From JAIQFF01 sp963725615 (GTDB lineage Bacteria > Acidobacteriota > Terriglobia > Terriglobales > Acidobacteriaceae), in contig CAVRZO010000011.1 of assembly GCA_963725615.1 (NCBI GenBank), forward strand, positions 124,001-188,000: a stretch of DNA of 64,000 nt, read 5' to 3'. Below are positions 1-7,883 of the stretch, piece by piece. Numbering within the stretch: position 1 is the first letter of the stretch; each line of letters opens with the position of its first letter. The notes below the pieces were generated by a model, which ran no database searches, had not been told where the DNA came from, and saw nothing but the letters and a program-made list of their open reading frames with translations. A program made the position numbers and the translations under genes.

Positions 1-159
1 CTCACCAGAGCGATGTATTGGAGGAATCCAATTAATCAACCCGGCTGATCATGCTACATACCCATGTGCTCGCCGTAGCAGAGGGCTTACAGCAGCGACA
101 GTCACGCGGGCGAGGGCGCCCGCGCCACACAAACTTCGGCGAACCTTAAGGAGTAGAAG
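1..159. other. Leader region of smc, no gene seen
   Basis: No coding region is convincing here. A short GC hairpin (GCGGGCG, 4-base loop, CGCCCGC) lies at 106-123. A Shine-Dalgarno sequence, AAGGAG at 148-153, precedes the TTG start of smc at 160 by 6 bases and decides that start. Confidence 0.5.
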
Positions 160-3100
160 TTGCTCAAACTGAAAAGACTCCAGATTCTCGGATTCAAATC
201 GTTCTGCGACCGCACCGAACTCAAGTTTCATGGGGACGGCGTGGCCGCCATTATTGGCCCTAACGGTTGCGGCAAGTCCAACATCGCGGACGCCATCTCG
301 TGGGTGCTGGGCGAGCAGTCGGCCAAAACCCTCCGTGGCTCGCGCATGGAGGACGTGATCTTTGCTGGCACTCGCGATCGCAAACCTACGGGCATGGCTG
401 AGGTGTCGCTCACGCTGATCGATCCCGAGGTGTACGACGGAGCCGACGCGAACGAGCCCACCGAAGTGGAAATCCAGGACGAGATGCCGCGGGCTGCCGA
501 GGACTGGGACGAAGCTGAAGTCCGAGCCGAAGCCGCGGACGAGACCGAGCGTTTGACCGAAGAGGCGCGCCCGGGAAAAGTGGAAGAAATTGAAGCTGTC
601 GTCACGGCATCGGATGAAGAGACGGGCGTCCCGCCCGTCCAGCCGTCCACTGAAGCACAAGCGGCGACTGCCGAACCCCAAGTTGTACTAAAGATTCGCC
701 GTCGACAGTTCAAGCAACAGTTTAAGGCTGGGGAGATCGTGGTAAACCGGCGGCTATTCCGTAGCGGCGAAAGCGAATATCTGCTGAATGGAAAACTGTG
801 CCGTCTGCGCGATATTCAGGAACTCTTCATGGGCACTGGTCTCGGGCCGGAATCGTACGCCCTGATCGAGCAGGGACGCATCGGGCAGATCCTGAGCAGC
901 CGTCCCACTGATCGTCGGGCCATCATCGAAGAAGCCGCCGGCATCACCAAGTTCAAAACCAAGAAGCGCCTGGCGGAAGCGCGTCTCGAAGATGCCAAAC
1001 AAAACCTGGCCCGCGTGAATGACATTTTCGAAGAAGTTACGCGGCAGATGAATTCGCTTAAACGCCAGGCTTCCAAGGCGGAGCGCTACGCCAAACTGCG
1101 TGAAGAGATGCGGGCCAAGCTGCGCCTGGTCTTAGCCAGCAAGTTTGCTCAACTGGAGCAGGAGAGTGCCACGCTCGACGCCCAGATCAGCGGCATCTCG
1201 GAGGAGATGCGTCTGCAGGCTGAAACCGTCCAGCAGTCGGAGGCTGAGCACGGCGAGCGCACGCAACGGGGATACGCCATCGAAACCGAAGTTCGTGAGA
1301 ATCGCGAGCGCCTCAGCCAGCTCAAGCTGGAGTCCGATCGTGCTCTCGCCCAGCGTCGCCATAACGAGGAACGCTGCGCGGAGCTGGTGACGCGTGCCGC
1401 CGCGTTCGAGACCGAACTGGCGCAAGCGCAGCAGCGGTTGGCGGCATTGGCGGCGGAACGCGATGCCAATCGTCAGATTCTGGACTCGGCGGCGGGTGAC
1501 TTGGCCGCTGCACAACAGCAGTTGGCCCAGAGCCAGCACGAATCGGCCGCGGCGGCTGCGGCTTTGGCGGAACTCGAACACCAACAGGAGCAATCGCGGA
1601 CCGTGATTGTGGAGGCAGTAGCCGCCGCTTCCACTTTACGCAACCAGCACACTCAGGTGGGAGAGCGGCTGGCGGGAGTGGATCGCGAGGCCCAGCGTCT
1701 GCAGTCGGAAATGGCCGCGGCAACCTCTCAGATGGAAACCTTCGGCGGACAGCGCGGCCAGTTGGGATTGGAATTTGAAACTGTGTCGCAGCGGGTGTCC
1801 GGACTAACCGAGGAGCTGCGCCAGACGCGGCAGGCGCTCGACGCCCGGCGCCACGAAGAGTCTGAAGCCAAGAACCACCTCGACAGCCTGCGGGCCGAGT
1901 ACGCCTCAGCCATCGGCAAGAAGGGTTCGCTCGAAGCCGTCATTGCCGAGCATGGATACTCGACCGAATCAGTGCGCCGGCTCTTTCAATCAGGAGTCAT
2001 GCAGGGTGGGATGGCTCCGGCAGGAGTGCTGGCCGATTTCCTCGAAGTGGAGACACGCTACGAGGGCGTGGTCGAAGACTTCCTGCGCGACGAACTCAAC
2101 TACATCGTGGTGAAGTCGTGGGATGCCGCGGACGAAGGCCTGCGCCTTCTTCGCACCGATGTGGACGGCCGCGCGACGTTCCTGGTGCATCCCGAAGATT
2201 CGCAAGCCAAGTTTTCTTTTGCGGTCGATGAAAACGCGCACCAGGTGCAGCCCGACCGGCCGATTGTTCCGCTGAAGAATGCCATTCGCGTGCTCAACGG
2301 GTTTGGACGGTCGCTCGAAGTCATTCTGCCCAAGCTGCGCGATGGCTACATTGTTCCCGATCCCACCTTCGCCCGCGAGCTGGCGCTGGAAAACCCCGAT
2401 GCATTTTTCCTTTCTCAATCCGGTGAATGCTTCCACAACGTGACCGTCACTGGCGGCAAGCAGCGTGCCGAAGGCCCGCTTTCGATGAAGCGCGAACTCC
2501 GCGATGTGCTGCGCCGGCTCGGCGAACTCGAACAGGCGCTGCGCCACGAAGAAATGCGCGTCCTGACTCTGGGACGCGAAATCAAAGACCTTACTTCCCT
2601 GCTGGATCGCCTTGAAGGTGAAAAGCGCGAGGCGGAAAAGCAGGCGATGACGTCCGGGCACCTACTACAGCAACTGGAATCCGAGTTCTCGCGGGTGAGC
2701 GAGCGCTTGCAGACGTCACGTCAGGAACTGCAACGCCTGGAGACTGAGCGCAGCGAGAAAGGGACGCTGCTCGACCAGCTGCAAACCCAGATTGCTGCGG
2801 CTGAGCAGAAGCGCATTGAACTGGAGCACCTGGCAGCTGCCGGCCTGGAACAGCTGTCCGGCTTGCGGACCCGCCGCGATCAGGCCGCGCAGGACGCTTC
2901 GCAATGTCTTGCCCGGGTAGCCACGCTCGAAGAACGTCATCGCAGCTCGACGGTTGGACTGGAGCGAATCGAGTTATTGGTTACTGAAATGATCGAGCGC
3001 GTAGTGGCGCTACGGATGCACATCGAGTCCTCCGCCGCCGAGAAATTGCGGCGCGAGACCGAGAACCAGGAGCTGGCGGTCAGCTTGGTGGATCTCGACG

Positions 3101-4023
3101 CCGAGCGTAATGCGTGCGAGACCCGGGACAGCCTGCTGCAGGTCGAGTCCGAACAGGTGCGGGCTCGCCTTACGGAGATCGATCAGGCACTGCACCAGGC
3201 GCGCCTGCTGCTCGACCAGTCGCGCGACCGGCGTGCCGAGCTCTCGGCCATCGCGGCCAAGTTGCAATCCGACGCACAATACATGGCCGAGACCTGCCTG
3301 AACGACCTGGGCATCCAGCGCGACGAATTGATGGCGGACGCTACTATCCCCATCGCGCGTGGCGAACAGCTCACGGTCGAGGACCAGATCTACCGCGATA
3401 TGCGCACCCGGCTCGATGCCATGGGCCCGGTCAACATGATGGCGCTTGAGGAGTACAAGGAGACCGCCGAGCGTCACGCCTTTCTCGAGACTCAGAGAAA
3501 AGATCTTTACGACTCGATCGAAAACACCCAGGCCACGATCAAGGAGATTGATGCCTTCTCGCGGCAGAAGTTCGATGAGGCCTTCCACAAGATCAACGAA
3601 AACTTCCAGGCCACCTTCCGCAAACTGTTTGGCGGAGGCCATGGATTCATGCGGCTCACGGACGAGGAAAATAGCGCGGAGAGCGGCATTGACGTGGTGG
3701 CTTCGCCTCCGGGAAAGAGGCTGCAGAGCGTTTTGCTGCTCTCCGGCGGCGAGAAGGCTTTGACCGCGCTGGCGCTGCTGGTCGGAATCTTCCAATATCA
3801 ACCGAGCCCGTTCTGCATCCTCGACGAAGTGGACGCGCCGCTCGACGAGGCCAATATCGGGCGCTTCACCGAACTGGTGAAAGAGATGAGCATTCAAACC
3901 CAGTTCGTGCTCATCACCCACAGCAAGAAGACCATGAGCATCGCCCCGGTGCTCTACGGAGTGACCATGCAGGAGCCGGGAGTCTCCAAGCTGGTGTCGG
4001 TCAGGTTCGGAGCGACGGCGTAG
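160..4023 (+). CDS. smc: Chromosome segregation ATPase SMC with acidic head insert
   Basis: This is the bacterial condensin subunit that loops and compacts the chromosome, working in the cytoplasm with ScpA/ScpB. The 1287-residue protein has a Walker A motif GPNGCGKS at 33-40, long coiled coils, a hinge at about 600-770, the ABC signature LLLSGGEKALTALALL at about 1193 and Walker B FCILDEVDAPLDEAN at about 1217. It is roughly 100 residues longer than the usual 1170-1190. The excess lies at about 88-188, between the MAEVSLTL strand and the VVNRRLFRSGESEYLLNG segment that normally follow closely. The insert is rich in Glu, Asp and Ala. The TTG start is chosen for the AAGGAG site 6 bases upstream and because family homology begins at residue 1. 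It stands alone, with a repeat element downstream. Confidence 0.97.
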   Translation: MLKLKRLQILGFKSFCDRTELKFHGDGVAAIIGPNGCGKSNIADAISWVLGEQSAKTLRGSRMEDVIFAGTRDRKPTGMAEVSLTLIDPEVYDGADANEPTEVEIQDEMPRAAEDWDEAEVRAEAADETERLTEEARPGKVEEIEAVVTASDEETGVPPVQPSTEAQAATAEPQVVLKIRRRQFKQQFKAGEIVVNRRLFRSGESEYLLNGKLCRLRDIQELFMGTGLGPESYALIEQGRIGQILSSRPTDRRAIIEEAAGITKFKTKKRLAEARLEDAKQNLARVNDIFEEVTRQMNSLKRQASKAERYAKLREEMRAKLRLVLASKFAQLEQESATLDAQISGISEEMRLQAETVQQSEAEHGERTQRGYAIETEVRENRERLSQLKLESDRALAQRRHNEERCAELVTRAAAFETELAQAQQRLAALAAERDANRQILDSAAGDLAAAQQQLAQSQHESAAAAAALAELEHQQEQSRTVIVEAVAAASTLRNQHTQVGERLAGVDREAQRLQSEMAAATSQMETFGGQRGQLGLEFETVSQRVSGLTEELRQTRQALDARRHEESEAKNHLDSLRAEYASAIGKKGSLEAVIAEHGYSTESVRRLFQSGVMQGGMAPAGVLADFLEVETRYEGVVEDFLRDELNYIVVKSWDAADEGLRLLRTDVDGRATFLVHPEDSQAKFSFAVDENAHQVQPDRPIVPLKNAIRVLNGFGRSLEVILPKLRDGYIVPDPTFARELALENPDAFFLSQSGECFHNVTVTGGKQRAEGPLSMKRELRDVLRRLGELEQALRHEEMRVLTLGREIKDLTSLLDRLEGEKREAEKQAMTSGHLLQQLESEFSRVSERLQTSRQELQRLETERSEKGTLLDQLQTQIAAAEQKRIELEHLAAAGLEQLSGLRTRRDQAAQDASQCLARVATLEERHRSSTVGLERIELLVTEMIERVVALRMHIESSAAEKLRRETENQELAVSLVDLDAERNACETRDSLLQVESEQVRARLTEIDQALHQARLLLDQSRDRRAELSAIAAKLQSDAQYMAETCLNDLGIQRDELMADATIPIARGEQLTVEDQIYRDMRTRLDAMGPVNMMALEEYKETAERHAFLETQRKDLYDSIENTQATIKEIDAFSRQKFDEAFHKINENFQATFRKLFGGGHGFMRLTDEENSAESGIDVVASPPGKRLQSVLLLSGGEKALTALALLVGIFQYQPSPFCILDEVDAPLDEANIGRFTELVKEMSIQTQFVLITHSKKTMSIAPVLYGVTMQEPGVSKLVSVRFGATA

Positions 4024-4030
4024 CCAGATC

Positions 4031-4222
4031 CTGTCATGCTGAGCGGAGCCTGTGCGGTCGGTTGCGACCGCGCAGGCGAAGTCGAAGCACCCCTACCCTC
4101 TTCCACGACCGTTTAGAGTTCGGCCCAATTCCCTGGACCTTTAGGTTCAGTTGCGCGGGTAAGGGTCCTTCGACTGCGCTGACCCTGCGCCAAGGCAGGG
4201 CCAGCTTCGCTCAGAATGACAA
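4031..4222. repeat. Composite inverted repeat element, GTCATCCTGAG family B (copy 1, diverged)
   Basis: The left end reads TGTCATGCTGAGCGGAGC and leads through a hairpin to GAAGTCGAAGCACCCCT. The right end is the inverse, GGGTCCTTCGACTGCGCTGA through CTCAGAATGACA. It lies between the convergent 3' ends of smc and the minus-strand AHSA1 gene. Several positions differ from copies at 34841, 44776, 46851 and 50619, so it appears to be an older copy. Confidence 0.75.
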
Positions 4223-4226
4223 CCAG

Positions 4227-4760
4227 TTACGAGACCACGTTGGCTTCTCGCGTGTCGATCGTCTTACCGTTTTCCACAAAAGCCTGCATCCAGCCGAGTA
4301 CTCGGACCCAGCCGTCGCCGTGACTCTTGGCTTGTGCGAGATTGCCGGCGAATCCTTCATGCCGGATTTTCACGAACGTGCCGGTGCCGACTTTTTTGGG
4401 TCCCGGGCCCTGCAAGCCATGCACCTCGCGGCGCTCCAGCTCCCAGCGCACCACCGTTTTCATCGTTCCCGAGTAGCTCGCAATCCACGTGTGAACCAGG
4501 AGCCTCGGAGGGTCAACCTCCAAGTACTCGCCCTCTACCCGGAAGGATGTGCCATCGGCTCCGACGCCGTCGCTTTGCCACCTCCCGCCCGGGCGCAGGT
4601 CGGCTTTCCACTCCGTAACGCGATACACACCTTGTTGCCCCCACCATAAGGGCATCTGCTTGGGATCGGTGATTGCCTGGAACACACGCTCTGGTGGCGC
4701 CGCAATGAAAACTTCCGCCACAACCGCGTCGTTATCGGGAGTAACTGCACTGGTAGCCAT
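4227..4760 (-). CDS. AHSA1/SRPBCC-domain protein
   Basis: This 177-residue START-like helix-grip protein of the activator of Hsp90 ATPase homologue 1 (AHSA1) family binds an unknown hydrophobic ligand, probably in the cytoplasm. The family hallmarks are visible: VAEVFIAAPPERVFQAITDP followed by MPLWWG near the N-terminus, and the LVHTWIA segment in the middle. The ATG at 4760 is preferred over an upstream TTG at 4790 because AGAGGAGA sits 8 bases before it. It is the last of four minus-strand genes headed by an ArsR regulator, a common pairing for this family, and it begins 20 bases after its paralogue. The function is not predictable beyond the fold. Confidence 0.85.
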   Translation of the reverse strand: MATSAVTPDNDAVVAEVFIAAPPERVFQAITDPKQMPLWWGQQGVYRVTEWKADLRPGGRWQSDGVGADGTSFRVEGEYLEVDPPRLLVHTWIASYSGTMKTVVRWELERREVHGLQGPGPKKVGTGTFVKIRHEGFAGNLAQAKSHGDGWVRVLGWMQAFVENGKTIDTREANVVS

Positions 4761-4780
4761 TGATCTGTCTCCTCTTTCTT

Positions 4781-5266
4781 TTATTGGCAATATTTTCGAA
4801 GTAATTCGAGCAATCCCGGCCAGCCGCCCGCGTAGTCTTTGCGGGCAACCGGTTGGTCGGCGAGGCCGCTGTGAGTGACCTTGACCCGGGTGCCGTTTTG
4901 AGTGGCCGACAGTACCCAGCGCGCCACGGACGGCCGCTCGGGATGGTCGTGCCAGTTGCCCAGCCAGGTGTAGGCCAACACATGCGGAGGATCGAACTCC
5001 GTGATCTCTCCGTAGGCTTTGAAGTGACTTACTCCGTTCACCACAGTCTTCCCGCTGGGATCGCTGGCCTCAAACCGCCATTTTCCGCCGAGGCGTGCAT
5101 CCATCTCCCAGACCGAAGTCTGGCAAATGGCATCGCTCCACCAGCGTATGAGCTGCTCCGGATCGGTCAGCGCCCGGAAGACCCGCTCGGGAGGCGCGGC
5201 CACTTCGACTTCCCCGACAATGGCGTCCTGATCGGGCGTGATCTGAGATGACGGCAGCTTTGTCAT
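4781..5266 (-). CDS. AHSA1/SRPBCC-domain protein
   Basis: This second AHSA1-type helix-grip protein has 161 residues and is a paralogue of its downstream neighbour: VGEVEVAAPPERVFRALTDP then LIRWWSD near the start, and LAYTWLGN in the middle. The start is placed at the ATG at 5266, which has GAGGACAG upstream. The longer reading frame from 5320 would run through a GC-rich repeat (5286-5301), so its first 18 residues are probably not translated. It belongs to the ArsR-led minus-strand operon. The ligand and role are unknown; AHSA1 pairs under ArsR control are often linked to stress or aromatic-compound responses, but nothing here settles that. Confidence 0.85.
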   Translation of the reverse strand: MTKLPSSQITPDQDAIVGEVEVAAPPERVFRALTDPEQLIRWWSDAICQTSVWEMDARLGGKWRFEASDPSGKTVVNGVSHFKAYGEITEFDPPHVLAYTWLGNWHDHPERPSVARWVLSATQNGTRVKVTHSGLADQPVARKDYAGGWPGLLELLRKYCQ

Positions 5267-5285
5267 GGATTCTGTCCTCAATGGA

Positions 5286-5301
5286 GGACGGGCGTCCCGC
5301 C
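5286..5301. repeat. Short GC palindromic repeat (GGACGGGCGTCCCGCC)
   Basis: A 16-base GC-rich near-palindrome lies between two genes of the ArsR operon. Almost the same sequence (GACGGGCGTCCCGCCCGTC) occurs inside smc at 621-639, within the unusual insert. Confidence 0.5.
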
Positions 5302-5323
5302 AGTCCCGTCGCGTGCTCATGAA

Positions 5324-5812
5324 CTATTTTTTACGCCAGAGGTCAAAGACTTCCCTCATCTCTTTACCGTGGTCGGTGTAGATCCATTCCTCGGTATGGT
5401 GATTTGCCTCCGGCATCGATAGGATCATTCGAGTCATGTGACCGGCATGGGGAGTGGCAAGATTAGTGGCGTCGAGAAAATCAAAGGTGAAGGTCTTGCC
5501 GTCGGGCGAACCGCTGGCCACCATGCGGGGCTGATTGCCGGCGGCGCAGTAGTGCGTCAGTAGCACCCGGTCGCCGTCCAGATTGAACATGCTGATCATG
5601 TCTTCCTTGCCCTTTATCTCGCTCATCAGAGCGGAACCGTTCGCGGTGACACGATATATCACCTGGGCTGTCTGGCCGTCTGGAGTCTTTCCTTCCCACG
5701 TCCCATCCAGCGCCTTAAGTTCTTCGAAAGACTTCTGCGCGGATGATGCGGCGAAGGCTGCGGACGTGACGAACACAAAAAGCAGAGCGACTGCGATGCG
5801 AACTGGTTTCAT
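5324..5812 (-). CDS. Secreted lipocalin-like small protein, function unknown
   Basis: The 162-residue product has a clear signal peptide (MKPVRIAVALLFVFVTSAAFA, cleavage near residue 21-23). The mature part has a LDGTWEGKTPDGQ motif and alternating strands that look like a small lipocalin-type beta barrel. The ATG at 5812 is chosen because GAGGAGG lies 8 bases upstream; a TTG at 5818 is an unlikely start. It is the second gene of the ArsR operon, between the regulator and two AHSA1 proteins. No catalytic motif is seen, and the lipocalin-like reading is an inference from the motif and length. Confidence 0.75.
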   Translation of the reverse strand: MKPVRIAVALLFVFVTSAAFAASSAQKSFEELKALDGTWEGKTPDGQTAQVIYRVTANGSALMSEIKGKEDMISMFNLDGDRVLLTHYCAAGNQPRMVASGSPDGKTFTFDFLDATNLATPHAGHMTRMILSMPEANHHTEEWIYTDHGKEMREVFDLWRKK

Positions 5813-5872
5813 GGTCAATTCCTCCTCATAAGATCGGTCGCGAGGACCGGTACGGCTGTGCTCAGAGTCCTA

Positions 5873-6268
5873 TTACTCGTTCCCTCTTGATCGTTTAACG
5901 TCTTTCCGGTTGACGCCCGAACCAGCAGTTTCCCGGGCATGTTCGGCTTCGACAAACGCCTTCAGGCTTGTCAGGTTGGCCTGCCAGAAGGTGCGATATT
6001 GCTGCAGCCACGAGTCCACCGCCTTCAACGGTTCCGGATTGAGCTGGTACAGGCGATGCCGTCCTTCACGCTTCTCCTGCACCAGATGGGCGCGGCGCAG
6101 CAAGCGCAAGTGTTTGGAGATTGCGGGCCGCGACACCGGAAACGCCCGCGCAATCTGCCCGGCGGGCTGAACTCCCTGCCGCAACAGGTCGAGTACGGCC
6201 CGGCGCGTCGGGTCGGCCAGGGCATGGAAAGCAGCTTCCGTCGAATATGTAACCGAACGGTTCCGCAT
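5873..6268 (-). CDS. ArsR-family winged-helix repressor
   Basis: A 131-residue transcription repressor. The segment FHALADPTRRAVLDLLRQG (about 14-32) is the typical ArsR start, followed by the recognition helix region FPVSRPAISKHLRLLRRAHLV and the wing EGRHRLYQLN. No cysteine metal site is visible, so it belongs to the ArsR subgroup paired with AHSA1 proteins rather than to the metal sensors. It heads a four-gene minus-strand operon. A sigma-70 promoter lies directly upstream with its -10 only 8 bases before the ATG, so the message may be leaderless. An inverted repeat CGTAAC-N6-GTTACG overlaps that promoter and is a good candidate for its own operator. Confidence 0.93.
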   Translation of the reverse strand: MRNRSVTYSTEAAFHALADPTRRAVLDLLRQGVQPAGQIARAFPVSRPAISKHLRLLRRAHLVQEKREGRHRLYQLNPEPLKAVDSWLQQYRTFWQANLTSLKAFVEAEHARETAGSGVNRKDVKRSRGNE

Positions 6269-6272
6269 AATG

Positions 6273-6305
6273 CGTAACCATAACGTTACGTATGGAAAGT
6301 GTCAA
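6273..6305 (-). promoter_or_regulatory. Sigma-70 promoter with overlapping operator for the ArsR operon
   Basis: On the minus strand, -35 TTGACA (6300-6305) is followed by a 17-base spacer and -10 TATGGT (6277-6282). The perfect inverted repeat CGTAAC-N6-GTTACG (6273-6290) covers the -10. The predicted transcript start is within a base or two of the ATG at 6268, with no Shine-Dalgarno site. Confidence 0.65.
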
Positions 6306-6325
6306 GGGGAAAAATGGAGGTGGTG

Positions 6326-6356
6326 ATGGCTTACTCTATGTTATTATGTAAGCCAT
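6326..6356 (+). promoter_or_regulatory. Extended -10 promoter inside an inverted-repeat operator for the toxin-antitoxin pair
   Basis: A perfect 9-base inverted repeat, ATGGCTTAC (6326-6334) and GTAAGCCAT (6348-6356), surrounds the extended -10 TG-T-TATTAT (6339-6347). Transcription would start at about 6353-6355, on or just before the antitoxin ATG at 6355, which has no Shine-Dalgarno site. This fits autoregulation by the antitoxin and a leaderless message. Confidence 0.6.
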
Positions 6357-6588
6357 GATACATCGGATTACAACAGTAAGCAGCAAGGGCCAATTCGTGA
6401 TTCCTGCAGACTTTAGGGCCTCCCTCCGGATCGAGCCGGGGACTCGAATCTCGGTAGCGCTGGAAGACTCACGCATAATTCTAGAGCCGGTTTCGGAAGA
6501 ACTGGTGGACAGGACCCGAGGGATGTTCAAGGGCGGGCCATCTCTCTCCGCCGCGTTGAAGAAACAACGGCAAAAAGACAAATGGTAA
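6355..6588 (+). CDS. AbrB/MazE-type antitoxin
   Basis: A 77-residue swapped-hairpin AbrB DNA-binding protein. The N-terminal TTVSSKGQFVIPADFRASL is the SpoVT/AbrB signature (usually S.KGQ..IP...R), followed by IEPGTRISV and RIILEPV. The C-terminal 25 residues would bind and inhibit the toxin. Its stop overlaps the start of the downstream PIN toxin by 7 bases, the typical antitoxin-first order. The start codon lies in the right arm of an inverted repeat, so the protein probably represses its own promoter. Confidence 0.92.
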   Translation: MIHRITTVSSKGQFVIPADFRASLRIEPGTRISVALEDSRIILEPVSEELVDRTRGMFKGGPSLSAALKKQRQKDKW

Positions 6589-6992
6589 CGTACGCTCTTG
6601 ATGCTAGCGCCGTGCTTCGTTATCTGGATGATGAGGCTGGATCAGATCGTGTCGGCGAAATCATCAAGTCGCACCTAGGCGGGACGTGCCAGGCAATTAT
6701 CTCGGCGGTTCACTGGGGTGAAATCGCCGGGGTGACCTGCAAAGTTCATGGCCGGCCGGCCATGGATCTGGCTCTGGCTCGTCTTGAGGCTTTCGGCTTG
6801 GAGGTTGTGCCGGCGAACGCGGAGCGCGCGGTTCGCACGTCACTCATCAAGCTCAAAAGAAGAATTCCGTACGTGGATGCTTTCGGAGTAGAACTGGCGG
6901 CCGACTCTCCTGATCACGTTCTGGTGACCGCAGACTTCGATTTGAAACCTGCCAGCAAGGACATCAAAATCGAGTTCTTGCCCACCAAATGA
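6582..6992 (+). CDS. vapC: VapC-type PIN-domain ribonuclease toxin
   Basis: A 136-residue PIN nuclease, expected to cleave RNA when freed from the AbrB antitoxin encoded just upstream with a 7-base overlap. The acidic metal-binding residues of the family are present: D7 in ALDASAVL, E47 in HWGEIAG, D99 in IPYVDAF and D118/D120 in VTADFD. Length is normal for VapC, and no residue expected in the active site is missing. It ends 27 bases from the convergent pdxT stop. The target RNA is unknown; VapC toxins typically cut initiator tRNA, other tRNAs or the sarcin-ricin loop. Confidence 0.92.
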   Translation: MVTYALDASAVLRYLDDEAGSDRVGEIIKSHLGGTCQAIISAVHWGEIAGVTCKVHGRPAMDLALARLEAFGLEVVPANAERAVRTSLIKLKRRIPYVDAFGVELAADSPDHVLVTADFDLKPASKDIKIEFLPTK

Positions 6993-7019
6993 CCTGGAAA
7001 TTCTCCGGTCGCATCATAC

Positions 7020-7601
7020 CTATTTCCTATGTCCGTTGCGCACCAGGTCCAGAAATGCCCGGTGCACACGAGTATCTTCGGACAGCTCGGGGTGGAACGT
7101 CGCAGCCATCGCTTTTCCTTGCCGTACGGCCACGGGGTCCTTGCCCTCGGTCGCGATCACTTCGACTCCCGGCCCGACGCGTTCGATCTTGGGCGCGCGG
7201 ATGAACACCATTTCAATCGGTGTTTCGCACTGCCTTTCGTCGATAAGTCGGCCTTCGCGGATCGAGCTGTCGAGTTGTCGACCGTACGCATTACGGCGGA
7301 TGCCGATATCGAGCACGCCCAATCCCGCCTGTTTCGGGTTGTCCACTTCGCTGGCCAGCAGGATGGCTCCGGCACATGTTCCAAAAGTGGGTTTGCTGCG
7401 CGCGAATGTTTTCAGCTTTTCGAAACCAGCTTCGCCCAGCAACTTGAGAAATGTGCCGGACTCGCCTCCGGGGATCACCAAGCCATCAATTCCGTCCAGT
7501 TGTTCGGGCTTTTTCACCAGCACGACTTCGGCGCCGATTTCCTCCAGGCGTCTGCGATGCGCGTCGAAATCACCTTGCAGTGCTAAGACCCCGATTTTCA
7601 T
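7020..7601 (-). CDS. pdxT: Pyridoxal 5'-phosphate synthase glutaminase subunit PdxT
   Basis: This 193-residue class I glutaminase frees ammonia from glutamine and passes it to PdxS for one-step synthesis of PLP. The catalytic triad is visible: C76 in GTCAGAI, H170 and E172 in TFHPELSED. The IPGGESGTFLKLL oxyanion segment and the N-terminal MKIGVLALQGDFDAH are typical. It is downstream of pdxS on the same strand but is separated from it by an unusual 282-base gap holding a stem-loop. The start ATG at 7601 gives the normal family N-terminus. Confidence 0.97.
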   Translation of the reverse strand: MKIGVLALQGDFDAHRRRLEEIGAEVVLVKKPEQLDGIDGLVIPGGESGTFLKLLGEAGFEKLKTFARSKPTFGTCAGAILLASEVDNPKQAGLGVLDIGIRRNAYGRQLDSSIREGRLIDERQCETPIEMVFIRAPKIERVGPGVEVIATEGKDPVAVRQGKAMAATFHPELSEDTRVHRAFLDLVRNGHRK

Positions 7602-7883
7602 GCGGGCTCCGACCCTCCAAGTCCAAGGAGCTCTGAATCGAGTACTTGAGCTACAGATGCCGGCAGGGAGCCCTGGGAGCCCACATGCTCCACGTCACGC
7701 GATGAAATCATCAGATGCCTACACGCATATCGGGATTCTGCTTTCGTCTCGACCACCGGCCGAAAGCAGAGTGCGTACCTGCTCTTCGATGGAAACATCT
7801 CAGCAAGCAGCCGTGTCTCTCTCGTGCGTAACCGTCGAGAACGGTGAAGGAAATCCTCTCGTCAGGTGTCATTCCGGCAAGCG
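7602..7883 (-). other. pdxS-pdxT intergenic gap with a 10-bp stem-loop
   Basis: This 282-base spacer separates two genes that usually abut. A perfect inverted repeat, TCTGCTTTCG (7737-7746) and CGAAAGCAGA (7761-7770) with a 14-base loop, is the only clear structure. No run of T follows it on either strand, so it is not a typical terminator. A 66-codon open frame (7598-7798, minus) overlaps the pdxT start, but it has no ribosome site and no recognisable content. Confidence 0.5.

Noticed and set aside
7598..7798. 66-codon minus-strand frame overlapping the pdxT start
   Set aside because: There is no ribosome site and no recognisable residues; the stop-start overlap may be chance.
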